Assembly: GCA_945897805.1 (NCBI GenBank) | Contig: CAMDFX010000013.1 | Location: 1 to 64,000, forward strand | DNA: 64,000 nt | Reading direction: 5' to 3' | Source of the DNA: Chryseobacterium gleum | GTDB lineage: Bacteria > Bacteroidota > Bacteroidia > Flavobacteriales_D > Crocinitomicaceae | In this document: one piece after another, positions 27,730 to 37,320 of the stretch | Layout: each line of letters begins with the position of its first letter | Numbering within the stretch: position 1 is the stretch's first letter | Notes under the pieces: model-generated | The model's input: the letters and a program-made list of their open reading frames with translations, nothing else | The model's database searches: none | What the model was told of the DNA's origin: nothing | Program-made: the position numbers and the translations under genes

Positions 27730-28974
27730 TTATCCTGGTAAACTATATTCTTTAATTTTTCTATACAGAGTTCGTTCCGAAATCCCTAATTCATCGGCCG
27801 CATATTTTCGTTTTCCGCGGTGTTTGTCTAATGCTTTTTGAATCAATTCTTTTTCGCGATCTTCCAAAGATAAGGATTCTTCCACTTCCACATGTTCTTG
27901 ATAGTCATTTACAAATGGTTCTTCTTTGGCTCTGAAATCATTATTGTGGTTCACAATTGAGGGCAATAACGTTGCTTTATCATTGACTGGGGTAATGTCG
28001 TTGTACATGCGATTAATCATCGCGGATTGATCTGAATTTAATTGAAATTCAGGTCCTTGATTAATTAATTCAGTCACTAATTTTTTCAAATCATTCAAAT
28101 CGCCTTTCATGTCAAACAAAAATTTGTACATCAATTCGCGCTCAGAAAAATTCTCTTGCTCACGCTTGTTAATGACACTCGGAAATTGATCTTCTGCCTG
28201 CGGTAAATAGCTTTGCAAGGTAATTCCATCTATTTCTCTTTTGTTTTCAATGACAGATATTTGTTCAACCAAATTCTTCAATTGACGAATATTTCCCGGC
28301 CAATTGTAATTTTCCAACACAAGCACCGCATCTTCAGTCAATTTGATTGGTGGCATTCTATATTTGTCTGCAAAATCACTGGCGAATTTCCTGAAAATTA
28401 AGTTTATATCTTCCTTTCTCTGGCGCAATGGAGGTAAACTGATTGGCACTGTGCTTAGTCGATACAATAAATCCTCTCTAAATTTTCCACTTTGAATTGC
28501 GCGACTCATGTTTTCGTTGGTCGCTGCTACAACACGAACATTCGTTTTAATCACTTTCGACGAACCAACGCGAATAAATTCACCCGTTTCCAGTACACGC
28601 AATAATCGCACTTGTGTTTGCATTGGCAATTCTGCGACTTCATCTAAGAATATTGTTCCGCCATCTGCCACTTGAAAATATCCTTCACGACTTCCGCTAG
28701 CGCCCGTAAACGAACCTTTTTCGTGTCCAAACAATTCAGAATCAATCGTTCCTTCCGGAATTGCGCCACAGTTTACTGCGATGTATTCACCATGTTTTCT
28801 TGAACTGAGTTGATGAATCACTTGTGGTATAATTTCCTTTCCTGTTCCACTTTCACCTGTCACTAAAACAGAGATATCCGTTGGAGCAACTTGTGCAGCA
28901 ACTTCTAATGCGCGGTTAAGCAAAGGAGCATTTCCTATGATTGAAAATCGTTGTTTTATTTGTTGAATATCCAT
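27730..28974 (-). CDS. Sigma-54-interacting transcriptional activator without receiver domain
   Basis: 414 residues from the ATG at 28974 (MDIQQIKQRFSIIG); the open frame reaches back to 29046 but that part overlaps miaB and looks non-coding. AAA+ core: Walker A GESGTGKE (40-47), the sigma-54 contact loop GSFTGA (87-92, usually GAFTGA), Walker B GGTIFLDEVAEL and the R-finger region RLSTVPISLPPLRQR. The C-terminus is a Fis-type helix-turn-helix (YAADELGISERTLYRKIKEY). There is no N-terminal receiver or GAF domain, so the control signal is unclear. It lies between miaB and lptE, suggesting control of, or with, envelope functions. Confidence 0.9.
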   Translation of the reverse strand: MDIQQIKQRFSIIGNAPLLNRALEVAAQVAPTDISVLVTGESGTGKEIIPQVIHQLSSRKHGEYIAVNCGAIPEGTIDSELFGHEKGSFTGASGSREGYFQVADGGTIFLDEVAELPMQTQVRLLRVLETGEFIRVGSSKVIKTNVRVVAATNENMSRAIQSGKFREDLLYRLSTVPISLPPLRQRKEDINLIFRKFASDFADKYRMPPIKLTEDAVLVLENYNWPGNIRQLKNLVEQISVIENKREIDGITLQSYLPQAEDQFPSVINKREQENFSERELMYKFLFDMKGDLNDLKKLVTELINQGPEFQLNSDQSAMINRMYNDITPVNDKATLLPSIVNHNNDFRAKEEPFVNDYQEHVEVEESLSLEDREKELIQKALDKHRGKRKYAADELGISERTLYRKIKEYSLPG

Positions 28975-29009
28975 TTTATTGTCTGTTCGTTTTGAAAAAT
29001 CAAAGTTGT

Positions 29010-30446
29010 TTAAACGATTTCCCCAATCAAAGTAGCTGATGTGCAATTGAGAATTTTAACCTTCACATAATCACCAGGTTTGGCATTGCCTTTTGGGAAA
29101 ACTACTTTTGAATTGTATGGATTTCTGCCAGCCAATTCAAGTTCTGATTTTTTTGAAATTCCTTCAACCAAAACTTCTTGAATTTGACCCAATTGTTTTT
29201 GATTAGATAACAATGAGTTTTGTCTCTGAATATCAATTATTTCTGTCAAGCGTCTGCTTTTTGTTGCTTCCGGTATATCATCTTCATATTTCCGTTCTGC
29301 CAATGTTTTCGGTCTTTCTGAATACGTGTACATGTAAGCAAAATCGAATTTCACTTCTTCCATCAAGCTTTTTGTTTCAGCGTGTTGCTCTTCTGTTTCG
29401 CCACAAAATCCAGCAATGATATCGGTAGAAATCGTCGCGTCGGGAATAAATTTCTTTATTGCAGCAATTCTTTCTAAGTACCATTCTCTTGAGTAACCGC
29501 GGTTCATTTTTTGTAAAACTTCTGTACTTCCAGACTGAACTGGAAGGTGAATGTAAGGGCAAATATTATCATATTTCGCCATCACTGCTAAAAATTCGTC
29601 AGTTAAATCTTTAGGGTGAGAAGTTGAAAAACGAACGCGTAACAATGGATTTACTTCAGCAACCAATACCATTAATTGCGCAAAATTGGTCGTTGGAAGA
29701 TTTTCTTCTTTAATTTCACCTTTGCTCGTCATGTTGAATCGGTAACTATCTACATTTTGTCCTAACAAAGTGACTTCTCTATAACCAGCTTCGAATAGAT
29801 TTTTGCATTCTTCAATAATCGTCTGTGGATCACGCGATCTTTCTCTTCCTCTTGTGAAAGGAACCACACAAAATGAGCACATATTGTCGCAGCCTCTGGT
29901 TATGCTCACAAATGCTGAAACGCCGCCTTTATCAAGTCTTACAGGAGAAATATCGGCGTATGTTTCTTCGCGAGAAAGCAACACATTTACTGCTTTTTGC
30001 CCAGTGCCAACTTCTTCAATCAAATTGGGTAAATCTCTGTAAGAATCTGGTCCGGCAACAATATCAACCAATTTTTCTTCTTCTAGTAAATTTTGTTTTA
30101 GTCTTTCGGCCATGCAACCTAAGATTCCCACAACTAATTCTGGTTGTGATTTTTTTTGTTTTTTGAAGTCGTGTAATCTCTTGCGAACTCGAATTTCAGC
30201 GTTTTCTCGTATCGAGCAAGTATTTAATAAAATAACATCTGCTTCTTCAAAATTATTGGTTGTTTGAAAACCATCTTTTGCTAAAATAGATGCAACAACT
30301 TCGCTGTCAGCAAAATTCATGGCGCATCCATAACTTTCAATGTATAATTTTTTTCCAGAATTATTTGCGTTTTTACCCAAGATCAAAGCTTCACCTTGTC
30401 TTGATTCATCAATTACTTTGTTTTTTTCTAAATCGGTGTTGTTCAT
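29010..30446 (-). CDS. miaB: tRNA-2-methylthio-N6-dimethylallyladenosine synthase MiaB
   Basis: 478 residues from the ATG at 30446 ([10 protein letters not shown]). A longer start at 30482 would add an unlikely hydrophobic lead. It has the UPF0004 domain ([35 protein letters not shown]), the radical-SAM cluster CDNMCSFC with FVSITRGC before it, and a C-terminal TRAM domain. It uses two Fe-S clusters to add the methylthio group at A37 of tRNAs reading UNN codons. First gene of the miaB-lptE-secG cluster. Confidence 0.95.
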   Translation of the reverse strand: MNNTDLEKNKVIDESRQGEALILGKNANNSGKKLYIESYGCAMNFADSEVVASILAKDGFQTTNNFEEADVILLNTCSIRENAEIRVRKRLHDFKKQKKSQPELVVGILGCMAERLKQNLLEEEKLVDIVAGPDSYRDLPNLIEEVGTGQKAVNVLLSREETYADISPVRLDKGGVSAFVSITRGCDNMCSFCVVPFTRGRERSRDPQTIIEECKNLFEAGYREVTLLGQNVDSYRFNMTSKGEIKEENLPTTNFAQLMVLVAEVNPLLRVRFSTSHPKDLTDEFLAVMAKYDNICPYIHLPVQSGSTEVLQKMNRGYSREWYLERIAAIKKFIPDATISTDIIAGFCGETEEQHAETKSLMEEVKFDFAYMYTYSERPKTLAERKYEDDIPEATKSRRLTEIIDIQRQNSLLSNQKQLGQIQEVLVEGISKKSELELAGRNPYNSKVVFPKGNAKPGDYVKVKILNCTSATLIGEIV

Positions 30447-30550
30447 TTTTAATAACAGATATTGAGATACAAAAATAAGCAAATAAACTGAAGTGTGTCA
30501 AAATGTCAGGTGCAAATTTAAAGGAAGATTGAACATTTGAAATATAGGTA

Positions 30551-30578
30551 AAAACGGAATATGGCGATATTCCGTTTT
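30551..30578. repeat. Perfect 12-bp palindrome with GGCG loop
   Basis: AAAACGGAATAT (30551-30562), loop GGCG, ATATTCCGTTTT (30567-30578). A near copy is at 52531-52559 on the other strand (20 of 21 bases shared around gtaaaa-cggaatatggcgat). It is probably a small dispersed element; it could also terminate transcription between the gene at 30729 and miaB. Confidence 0.65.
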
Positions 30579-30590
30579 GGCGATTATTTA

Positions 30591-30608
30591 GCCACGGATG
30601 CACGGATT
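30591..30608. repeat. Dispersed 18-bp repeat, copy 1
   Basis: gccacggatgcacggatt, identical to copies at 61189-61206 and 61300-61317. Non-coding. Confidence 0.8.
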
Positions 30609-30673
30609 GAATTTTGGATATTTCGATTATTGGATTTATAGATAGTTGGACAAGCGGTCGGTCTATAAAATAA

Positions 30674-30714
30674 TTGTTGGTGGCGAGCTCCAACAATCCA
30701 ACAATCCAACAATC
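30674..30714. repeat. Hairpin and three tandem ccaacaat units
   Basis: ATTGTTGG (30674-30681) pairs with CCAACAAT (30691-30698), and the unit ccaacaat is repeated three times (30691-30714). It lies just after the end of the minus-strand gene at 30729, where it could act as a terminator. Confidence 0.55.
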
Positions 30715-30728
30715 TAAAAAAAAGCTCC

Positions 30729-31112
30729 CTAACTCTTCTCAATCGTCAATCTTTCAATTTTAAATTCCGCTGCAATCTTCTTAAAATGAATAGTTACACG
30801 GTAGTTTTCTGTCTTTGAAGTATATACGCCTATAGCAAAGGTTCCATCGGCAGATTCTTTTCCTTTGAAATTGAATTTAAACGAAGTAGCAGGTTTTTTA
30901 GAGAAAAAATCTTTCAAAACTAAAGTTGCTTGAGATTGACTGTAAGCAGCTTCCTTGTCAGAAATGGAAATAAGCATTTTTTCTTTTCCCATAGAAACAA
31001 TCGAAGATGCATTTCCTGTTGCAAAAGCATTTTCTAAGTCGCTGTATGGAACATCAGCAGGATGACCAAAATTGATTAAAAATGAAATTAAAAAAGAGTA
31101 AATAAATGCCAT
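30729..31112 (-). CDS. DUF4783-like small secreted protein
   Basis: 127 residues with a hydrophobic N-terminal signal (1-18). The compact alpha/beta body (SDLENAFATGNASSIVSMG, FFSKKPATSFKFNFKGK, YRVTIHFKKIAAEFKIERLTIEKS) is of the NTF2-like DUF4783 type that is widespread and uncharacterised in Bacteroidota. Probably periplasmic. It stands alone with short repeats downstream; function unknown. Confidence 0.75.
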   Translation of the reverse strand: MAFIYSFLISFLINFGHPADVPYSDLENAFATGNASSIVSMGKEKMLISISDKEAAYSQSQATLVLKDFFSKKPATSFKFNFKGKESADGTFAIGVYTSKTENYRVTIHFKKIAAEFKIERLTIEKS

Positions 31113-31264
31113 TTCGTTGAATTTTTCTGAAAAATTACAAAAACAATGCCGAAATAAGAAAAGTGAATTATTCAGCTTATTAGCAATAATTCACAATCAA
31201 ATTTCTTTGCTAAGGTAATGATTTTTGTGATATTTGACCTAATCGAAAAATCCAACCATCCATT

Positions 31265-31957
31265 TCACGGTGTCGTCAACGAAACAGGAATAATCCTCCC
31301 ATGCATCCATTGGTGCGCATTTAAAGAAAAATCTGCGATGTAAACCGCCATTTGATTCGCTGAAACAGGCGCTTGAAATCCGGGAAAAGCTTCCTCCAAC
31401 ATTTCTGTTTGCGCAGAACCTAAACACAAGCAATTGACTTTGATTTTCGTGTCTTTGTATTCCTCCGCCAACAATTCCGTAAAACTTGCAACCGCAGCTT
31501 TGGAGGTAGAATATGCAGCTAAACCAGCAAATTTTACTGTACCTTGAAAACCGCCCATTGAACTGATGTTGACTATATGTCCTCCTATTTCAAGCATCTT
31601 TGGAATAGCAGCTTGCACCGTTTCCATCACGCCAATTACGTTTACTTGGTAGCTTTCCTCTAAATCTTCTTTTGATAATTCTAGAAAAGGTTTGTTGACC
31701 AATTTCCCAGCGTTATTTATAAGAATATCAATATTTGAAACATGTTGAAAAATCGTTTCTGCGGAAGTTCGAACAGTGTCCGTATTTAAATCAAAAGCAT
31801 GGATTTCAACATTTGCTAAATGATTGAATTCAGCTAAACTGGCAGTATTTCTTGCCAACGCAACAATCGAATTATTTTCATCTTGCGACAAGATTTTAAC
31901 CAATTCTTTACCAATTCCGCGGCTTGCGCCGACAATAACAATCGTTTTACGCATCAT
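31265..31957 (-). CDS. Short-chain dehydrogenase/reductase
   Basis: 230 residues of the classical SDR fold: cofactor motif GASRGIG (10-16), NNAG (about 85-88), the catalytic Ser in VNISSMGG and the active-site YSTSK (about 151-155). NAD(P)-dependent oxidoreductase acting on an alcohol or ketone; the substrate cannot be read. It overlaps the upstream PaaE-like gene by 11 bases, so the two are co-translated. A cofactor or electron relation between them is possible but not shown. Confidence 0.9.
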   Translation of the reverse strand: MMRKTIVIVGASRGIGKELVKILSQDENNSIVALARNTASLAEFNHLANVEIHAFDLNTDTVRTSAETIFQHVSNIDILINNAGKLVNKPFLELSKEDLEESYQVNVIGVMETVQAAIPKMLEIGGHIVNISSMGGFQGTVKFAGLAAYSTSKAAVASFTELLAEEYKDTKIKVNCLCLGSAQTEMLEEAFPGFQAPVSANQMAVYIADFSLNAHQWMHGRIIPVSLTTP

Positions 31958-33035
31958 AACTAATAGTTACTTCTTCACTCGCAGGATGTGCCTGACAAGT
32001 CAAAATATATCCTTCTGCAACTTCTTGCTCCGTTAGTGAATAATTTATATTCATAGTCACTTTTCCTGCTAAAACTTTTGCTTTACAGGTGCAGCAAACA
32101 CCGCCTCTACAAGAATAAGGTGCGTCGTAACCTTCTTTGTTGATTGCATCTAAAATCGTTTTTCCAGCCGAATTCAATTTTATTTCAAATTCTTCGTCGT
32201 CTAGCAAAACTTTTATTTTGCTTTCTCCTTCAAAAGTAGCTGTTTCAGCAATTGACTCTTCGATCAACAAAACAGGAGTTGTAAATAATTCATAGTGAAT
32301 TTTGGATTTCGGAACACCAAATAAAGTCAATGTATCCATCGCAGATTTAATCATGGTTTCGGGTCCACACAAATAAAATCCATCGGCTTTGAGAATTGCT
32401 AAATCTTCTTTAATGATCGCACTTATTGCGTCTTTGTCCAATCGTCCTTCGCTGAAATTTTCTGTTTTTTCTCCTGAAAGAAAATGTCGTACTGAAACAT
32501 TGTCTAAAGTATCAAATTCTGATTTAAACATGATTGAACTTAGCGAGCGATTGCCGTAAAACAAGTTTAGTTTTCCACCAGTTTGAGACAATTTTTTGGC
32601 CATGGAAATAATCGGAGTAATTCCGCTTCCTGCTGCAAAAGCAACAATATTTTTTGAATTTTCATCCATTCTAAAATTTCCAAGTGGAGCTGCAACTTTT
32701 ACAATGTCACCAACTTTCAGTGAGTCATTTGCCCATTTAGAAAATTTTCCATTGTTGATTCTTTTCACCGCAACAGCTAAATCTTCGTCTGTTCCGCTGC
32801 AAATAGAGTAGGAGCGACGCTCTTCAACCCCTTGAATTACTGCACTTAAATTCAAATATTGTCCCGGTATAAAATTGAAAGTTGATTTTAAATCAGCTGT
32901 AATTTTGAAACTTATTTGAACGCTCTCAGGAGTAAGTTGCTTTAGTTCTTTTACTTCCAAATCAAAAAATCCTTTTGGACTTGATGCAGCAGGAGTAATA
33001 TTCTCTTCTTTTTTATTTCTATTAAAAAATCCCAT
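31947..33035 (-). CDS. PaaE-like flavoprotein reductase with 2Fe-2S domain (copy 2)
   Basis: 362 residues in three parts: FAD-binding barrel (RRSYSICS at about 74-81), NAD(P)-binding part (AFAAGSGITPIISM, YLCGPETMI) and a C-terminal plant-type ferredoxin domain with Cys-x4-Cys-x2-Cys (CRGGVCCTC) plus a distal Cys (LTCQAHP). It passes electrons from NAD(P)H through FAD to a 2Fe-2S centre and then to an oxygenase or similar acceptor. No phenylacetyl-CoA epoxidase subunits are nearby, so PaaE proper is not assured. A paralogue lies 8 bases upstream. Confidence 0.9.
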   Translation of the reverse strand: MGFFNRNKKEENITPAASSPKGFFDLEVKELKQLTPESVQISFKITADLKSTFNFIPGQYLNLSAVIQGVEERRSYSICSGTDEDLAVAVKRINNGKFSKWANDSLKVGDIVKVAAPLGNFRMDENSKNIVAFAAGSGITPIISMAKKLSQTGGKLNLFYGNRSLSSIMFKSEFDTLDNVSVRHFLSGEKTENFSEGRLDKDAISAIIKEDLAILKADGFYLCGPETMIKSAMDTLTLFGVPKSKIHYELFTTPVLLIEESIAETATFEGESKIKVLLDDEEFEIKLNSAGKTILDAINKEGYDAPYSCRGGVCCTCKAKVLAGKVTMNINYSLTEQEVAEGYILTCQAHPASEEVTISYDA

Positions 33036-33043
33036 AATTATTT

Positions 33044-34114
33044 TTAATCGTCAAATGAAATTACCAATTTTTCACTTGTTGGATGTGATTGACATGTTAA
33101 AATATATCCAGCTTCAACTTCATCTTTTTCTAGTGCATAATTGAGATCCATTCGCGCAGAGCCTTCGATGATTTTTGCTTTGCAAGTACAGCAAACTCCC
33201 CCTTTACATGCAAATGGTAAATCTGCACCAGCGCTGTATGCTGCGTCTAAAATAGTTTCACCACTTGAAGTCAAATTAAGTTCGAATAAATCTCCATCAA
33301 GAATGATAGTAACATTCGATTCAACAGATTGTTCTTTTGGAAGATCTAATTTATCCGAATTCTTCGCTGGATTTGTCCCAAAAAGTTCGAAATGAATATT
33401 AGAATCATCCAATCCTGCCGCTGAAAAAGTATCTTTCACTGCATGAATCATTGCTTCTGGTCCGCAAACAAAAACAGCATCTATTTTCGTACCGTTCAAA
33501 AAGGCATGATTTAATTTTTCACATTTGTCCTTATCTATTCTACCTTTTTGAATTTGGTTTCCTAAACTTTCTCTCGAAAGCACATGAACTACCCTAAAAC
33601 TATTTATATAGCTGTTTTTCAATGCCTCAATTTCTTCTCTGAAAATGATACTAGAAAATCCTTTATTACCATAGAATAAGGTTACACTGCTATTTGGTTC
33701 GTTTTTCAAAATTGATTTGGCCAGTGAGAAAATCGGTGTAACGCCACTTCCCGCTGCAAATAAAACGTAATTTTTAGCGTTTTTTGAATCAATTTCAGTA
33801 GTAAAGTTTCCCATTGGGGTCATGACTTCTAATGAATCACCAACTTTTAAATTTTGATTTGCATAGGTCGAGAATTTTCCTTTTTCAACTTGTTTGATGG
33901 CGACTCTCCATTCATTTTCATCTGGAGATGAGCACAATGAATAAGATCTTCTCAAATCTTCGTTGTCGATTTCAGCTCTTAATGTCAAATATTGTCCAGA
34001 CTCGTACTTGTAAGCTTCAATTAAATCAGATGGAATTTCAAAAGCAATGGAAACAGTGTCTTCAGTTTCTCTCCTGATGTCAGAAATTGTGAGCGTGTGA
34101 AATGTTGGTTTCAT
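33044..34114 (-). CDS. PaaE-like flavoprotein reductase with 2Fe-2S domain (copy 1)
   Basis: 356 residues with the same three-part layout as its downstream neighbour: FAD motif RRSYSLCS, LFAAGSGVTPIFSLAK, FVCGPEAMI, then the ferredoxin Cys set CKGGVCCTC and LTCQSHP. The two share domain order and motifs throughout and are tandem duplicates. Different acceptor proteins or redox potentials would explain keeping both. It is the first gene of the operon with copy 2 and the SDR; a TAAATTTG -7 box lies 22 bases before the ATG. Confidence 0.9.
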   Translation of the reverse strand: MKPTFHTLTISDIRRETEDTVSIAFEIPSDLIEAYKYESGQYLTLRAEIDNEDLRRSYSLCSSPDENEWRVAIKQVEKGKFSTYANQNLKVGDSLEVMTPMGNFTTEIDSKNAKNYVLFAAGSGVTPIFSLAKSILKNEPNSSVTLFYGNKGFSSIIFREEIEALKNSYINSFRVVHVLSRESLGNQIQKGRIDKDKCEKLNHAFLNGTKIDAVFVCGPEAMIHAVKDTFSAAGLDDSNIHFELFGTNPAKNSDKLDLPKEQSVESNVTIILDGDLFELNLTSSGETILDAAYSAGADLPFACKGGVCCTCKAKIIEGSARMDLNYALEKDEVEAGYILTCQSHPTSEKLVISFDD

Positions 34115-34135
34115 TCAATTCGATTATAAAGTCCA

Positions 34136-34143
34136 CAAATTTA
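34136..34143 (-). promoter_or_regulatory. Candidate -7 box for the reductase operon
   Basis: The minus strand reads TAAATTTG (TAnnTTTG consensus), 22 bases before the ATG at 34114. No TTG at the right distance upstream. Confidence 0.3.
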
Positions 34144-34274
34144 ACAAAAACTTTCAAAGCGAAAAGTTGACTTTACTCATCTAAAAGCCGCCTGTCACAA
34201 ATAAATACCAAAGCAATTCCTTTTTAAAATTGAATTATTTTTTAGCAGGAATTCGAAAGATATCCCTTTATTTT

Positions 34275-34282
34275 TAATTTTG
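34275..34282 (+). promoter_or_regulatory. Candidate -7 box for the gene at 34324
   Basis: TAATTTTG fits TAnnTTTG, 42 bases before the ATG. No good upstream TTG element at N17-23. Confidence 0.25.
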
Positions 34283-34323
34283 GAACAGTATTTGAATTCA
34301 TGTGTTGAATTATTAAAAGAAGA

Positions 34324-35361
34324 ATGATGATAAAAATAATACAATCCTTTTTGCTAGTTCAGTTTAGCATTTTTTGTTTAGCTGCCACAGAGTTAAATTA
34401 CAATTGGAAAGTCGGTGCGTCCTATGCTTTCAATGCTGTAGTCGTTGATAATGTAACAACTTCTGCAATGGGCATGAACATCCAAGAGAAATTTACAACT
34501 ACCACAGATTTTGTTCTGTTGATAAGTGCAGTCAATCCAAAAGGAATTGCAACCGGAACTTTGTATTTAACTAATTTCAAAGTAGTTGATTCTAAAGGAA
34601 AAATGTTGGCCAATATTATGAATGTTTCAAAAAATTCCGTCAAGAGTGATGTTACAGTTGACAGAAAAGGGAAGTTTACTTTTCTGAAGCGGGTATATTT
34701 GTTGACAACTGCAACTGGAAATGTTTTGGTTTATGGAAATGCAACGCAAAATAATGTGCAAGCTGGCGCTCAAGTTGGAAATACAAAAGTGGATGTTTAC
34801 GCTGAATTTGACCCAAAAACTGGTGCTTTAAAATCTGGTTATAAAGTACAAGAAATTAAAACAACCAAGAAAGTGGATGTAAAAGTTACTGAAGAAACAG
34901 ATGAAATTGATGTTTTTCCATACGATTTCCTTGAGTTTTTAGCTGTGCCAGAAGGTCAAGTTGCAGCGGGAGATAACGTTAAAGCAACAGCTGGAATGTA
35001 TCAAATTGATATTTTGGTGAAGTCGATGTCCGAAGGAATTGCTTCTATTGACAACATTATTAGCACTGATAAAAACAAGGACATGTTTGGCGGTGGTGCT
35101 GAAGGTGAAACCAGTGAAGGGAATTTCAACATGGGAATGGGGGGGTTAGAAACCATGGAAGATGTTGAATTGACAGCTGAAGACCAAATGGCTTTAGGTG
35201 CTACAAAATCAATGTCTCCTAAAATTTCAGGAAAAATCACAACCAATTTTGACTATTTGAATGGCATGTTTCAGCAAGTGAAAGGCAATCTGAACACGCA
35301 AATTGATATGATGGGCATGAAAATGAGCGTCAATTCAGTGCTAGAAATGAAAAAGAAATAG
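34324..35361 (+). CDS. Secreted protein of unknown function (possibly DUF6263-like)
   Basis: 345 residues with a signal peptide (about 1-20, ending CLA). The body is beta-rich (NYNWKVGASYAFNAVVVD, VQEIKTTKKVDVKVTE) with a Gly/Met-rich insert (FGGGAEGETSEGNFNMGMGG) at about 255-275, and ends on a beta strand rich in Met. It resembles the DUF6263-type secreted proteins of this phylum, where a K-V-G start and such beta strands are common, but the match is not secure. No sorting domain, so probably periplasmic. A strong terminator follows. Confidence 0.7.
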   Translation: MMIKIIQSFLLVQFSIFCLAATELNYNWKVGASYAFNAVVVDNVTTSAMGMNIQEKFTTTTDFVLLISAVNPKGIATGTLYLTNFKVVDSKGKMLANIMNVSKNSVKSDVTVDRKGKFTFLKRVYLLTTATGNVLVYGNATQNNVQAGAQVGNTKVDVYAEFDPKTGALKSGYKVQEIKTTKKVDVKVTEETDEIDVFPYDFLEFLAVPEGQVAAGDNVKATAGMYQIDILVKSMSEGIASIDNIISTDKNKDMFGGGAEGETSEGNFNMGMGGLETMEDVELTAEDQMALGATKSMSPKISGKITTNFDYLNGMFQQVKGNLNTQIDMMGMKMSVNSVLEMKKK

Positions 35362-35386
35362 AAAATTGAATTTAAAAATTTATTTG

Positions 35387-35418
35387 AGCTGTACCTTGAA
35401 AACAGGTGCAGCTTTTTT
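35387..35418 (+). terminator. Rho-independent terminator
   Basis: AGCTGTACCT (35387-35396) pairs with AGGTGCAGCT (35404-35413) with one G-U pair, loop of 7, followed by a T-run. It closes the transcript of the gene ending at 35361. Confidence 0.8.
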
Positions 35419-35541
35419 ATGAGGTAATTTCTTGCTTTAGACTTCTGATAATGTAAAGATTAATTCAAAATTATTTTTTTTTGCTGATTTTATCTTTTTT
35501 AATTGTAACTTCATATCTAAATTTAATTAATAATTTCTTTT

Positions 35542-37272
35542 ATGAAGCACTTATTTGCCTTAATAACAGGTTTTTGCACTATTTTTGCCGGAGGATTTTC
35601 CTTCAGCCAAATTTGCACACCGAACACAATTTACACTGCTACAGGAATTTATCCTGACACAATGCCCGAAGGGAATGTTTCTCAGCCATATTCTGAGGAT
35701 ATCACTTTTGTTTTACCAACAGACACCAGTGGTTTTGACTTCTTAAATTTTGAGATTATTTCAATTTCACTGCCTGTTGGTTTGAATTGGGTTTGTAACA
35801 ATGATGCAAACGGATGCAATTACGATCCTCAAGCTAATATATATGGTTGCGTCAATGTTTCAGGTACTCCATTGCTTGCTGGCGACTATAATATTACTGT
35901 TTCAGTTTTAGCTACTTTGGAAATAGTAGGAGATATCCCAACAACATTTGAAGTTTTTATGAGGGTAAATCCTGCCCAAACGAATACAACAAATGATGGT
36001 TTCTCCATGTCAGGTTTCTCTGGATGTTCTCCAATTACTGTTGATTTTACAAACAATAATCCCGGATTAGTGCAGTATTCTTGGGACTTCGGAAATGGAA
36101 ATCAATCCTCAATCGAAAATCCTGCACCGCAAGTTTATACAACTCCAGGTGACTACATTGTGAGTTACCAAGCTTGGGATAATTTGACAACGGTCAATGT
36201 TTATACTTTAACGGGGGTTACAGTCAATGGTATGAGCGATTATGGTGAAACATTTCCATCTTATGAAAGTGCAGATACTTATTACAAAATATTTGAAGAT
36301 GGCGTTTTATTTGGAACTTCTTCAATTATTGCTGATACTGATCCGCCTGTTTCTTGGACAACTAGTAATTTGCTAGATCCAACAAAAGTATACACCATTG
36401 AAATTTGGGAATCAGATGTAGGAGAATTTGGTTTTGGTGGGGATGATTATATGGGTATTCATACATTAAATATTGGCGGCTGTAATGGCTGCGCTGCGGG
36501 TTCTGCAAACATTAATTATTCAATTACTTTGCAAACGATTTTACCAGTGCCATTGGTTGTTTCAGTAGATACAATTCACGTGTATGGTGCTCCAGGTGTG
36601 CCTAATATTTATTTTGATTCTATTAATCATACATTATTTACAGATTCAATCAGCAATGATTTACAATGGTATTTTGAAGGTAGTCCAATTTCAGGTGCAA
36701 CAAATGCTTCTTTGGTTATTGAAAACTCAGGTGCTTATTCATTAGTTGCGATCAGTGGTGGTGGTTGTGTGGCATTTTCTGATACACTAGACGCCGTTTA
36801 TTGTAACCAAGCAGCGCCAGTGATTACTCAAACTGGAAATGAACTGTCAGTAATCAGTGTACCTGGCAATCTTGTTCAATGGTTCTTAAACGGAACAGCC
36901 ATTCCAAACGCGGTTTCAAACACATTGCCTATTTCCAATGGAGGAAATTACACCGTTGTTTTGACTAGTTCAGTAGGTTGTGAATATGAATCAGCAGTGT
37001 ACAATTCTACCTTGGGAATTTCAATATTAGCTAAAAAACCATTTTCAATTTACCCAAATCCTTCCGAAGGAATTGTTTATGTGAAAGTGACTACAGCAGC
37101 CGATGATTTTAAAATAAACGTGAGAGACATGTCAGGAAGAATAGTAAGAACAATTAATTCAAAAGAAGAATTGAATGGAGGAATTAATCTTTCTGAATAT
37201 GGAAAAGGTGTCTATTTATTAGAAGTTAATTTCTCAAATTCTCAATTTGTAGAAAGAGTAATAATTAAGTAA
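35542..37272 (+). CDS. Secreted PKD-domain protein with T9SS sorting domain
   Basis: 576 residues, signal peptide 1-24 (ending SFSQ). The N-terminal part holds Cys pairs (CNNDANGC, YGCVN). A PKD-like domain sits at about 165-235 (YSWDFGNGNQSSIENP, GDYIVSYQAWDN), followed by a segment like the calcium-dependent or C2-like parts of surface proteins (FEDGVLFGTSS, WESDVGEFGFGGDD). Two Ig-like domains (about 355-490) precede the sorting domain (IYPNPSEGIVYVKV, GVYLLEVNF). It is a T9SS cargo, probably an adhesin or matrix protein; no catalytic motif is seen. Confidence 0.83.
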   Translation: MKHLFALITGFCTIFAGGFSFSQICTPNTIYTATGIYPDTMPEGNVSQPYSEDITFVLPTDTSGFDFLNFEIISISLPVGLNWVCNNDANGCNYDPQANIYGCVNVSGTPLLAGDYNITVSVLATLEIVGDIPTTFEVFMRVNPAQTNTTNDGFSMSGFSGCSPITVDFTNNNPGLVQYSWDFGNGNQSSIENPAPQVYTTPGDYIVSYQAWDNLTTVNVYTLTGVTVNGMSDYGETFPSYESADTYYKIFEDGVLFGTSSIIADTDPPVSWTTSNLLDPTKVYTIEIWESDVGEFGFGGDDYMGIHTLNIGGCNGCAAGSANINYSITLQTILPVPLVVSVDTIHVYGAPGVPNIYFDSINHTLFTDSISNDLQWYFEGSPISGATNASLVIENSGAYSLVAISGGGCVAFSDTLDAVYCNQAAPVITQTGNELSVISVPGNLVQWFLNGTAIPNAVSNTLPISNGGNYTVVLTSSVGCEYESAVYNSTLGISILAKKPFSIYPNPSEGIVYVKVTTAADDFKINVRDMSGRIVRTINSKEELNGGINLSEYGKGVYLLEVNFSNSQFVERVIIK

Positions 37273-37292
37273 ATTGTTTTTTTCAATAAATT

Positions 37293-37320
37293 AAGCCGTT
37301 CATTTTTGGGCGGCTTTTTT
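37293..37320 (+). terminator. Rho-independent terminator
   Basis: AAGCCG (37293-37298) and CGGCTT (37311-37316) form a stem followed by a T-run to 37320. Directly after the PKD/T9SS gene. Confidence 0.65.
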
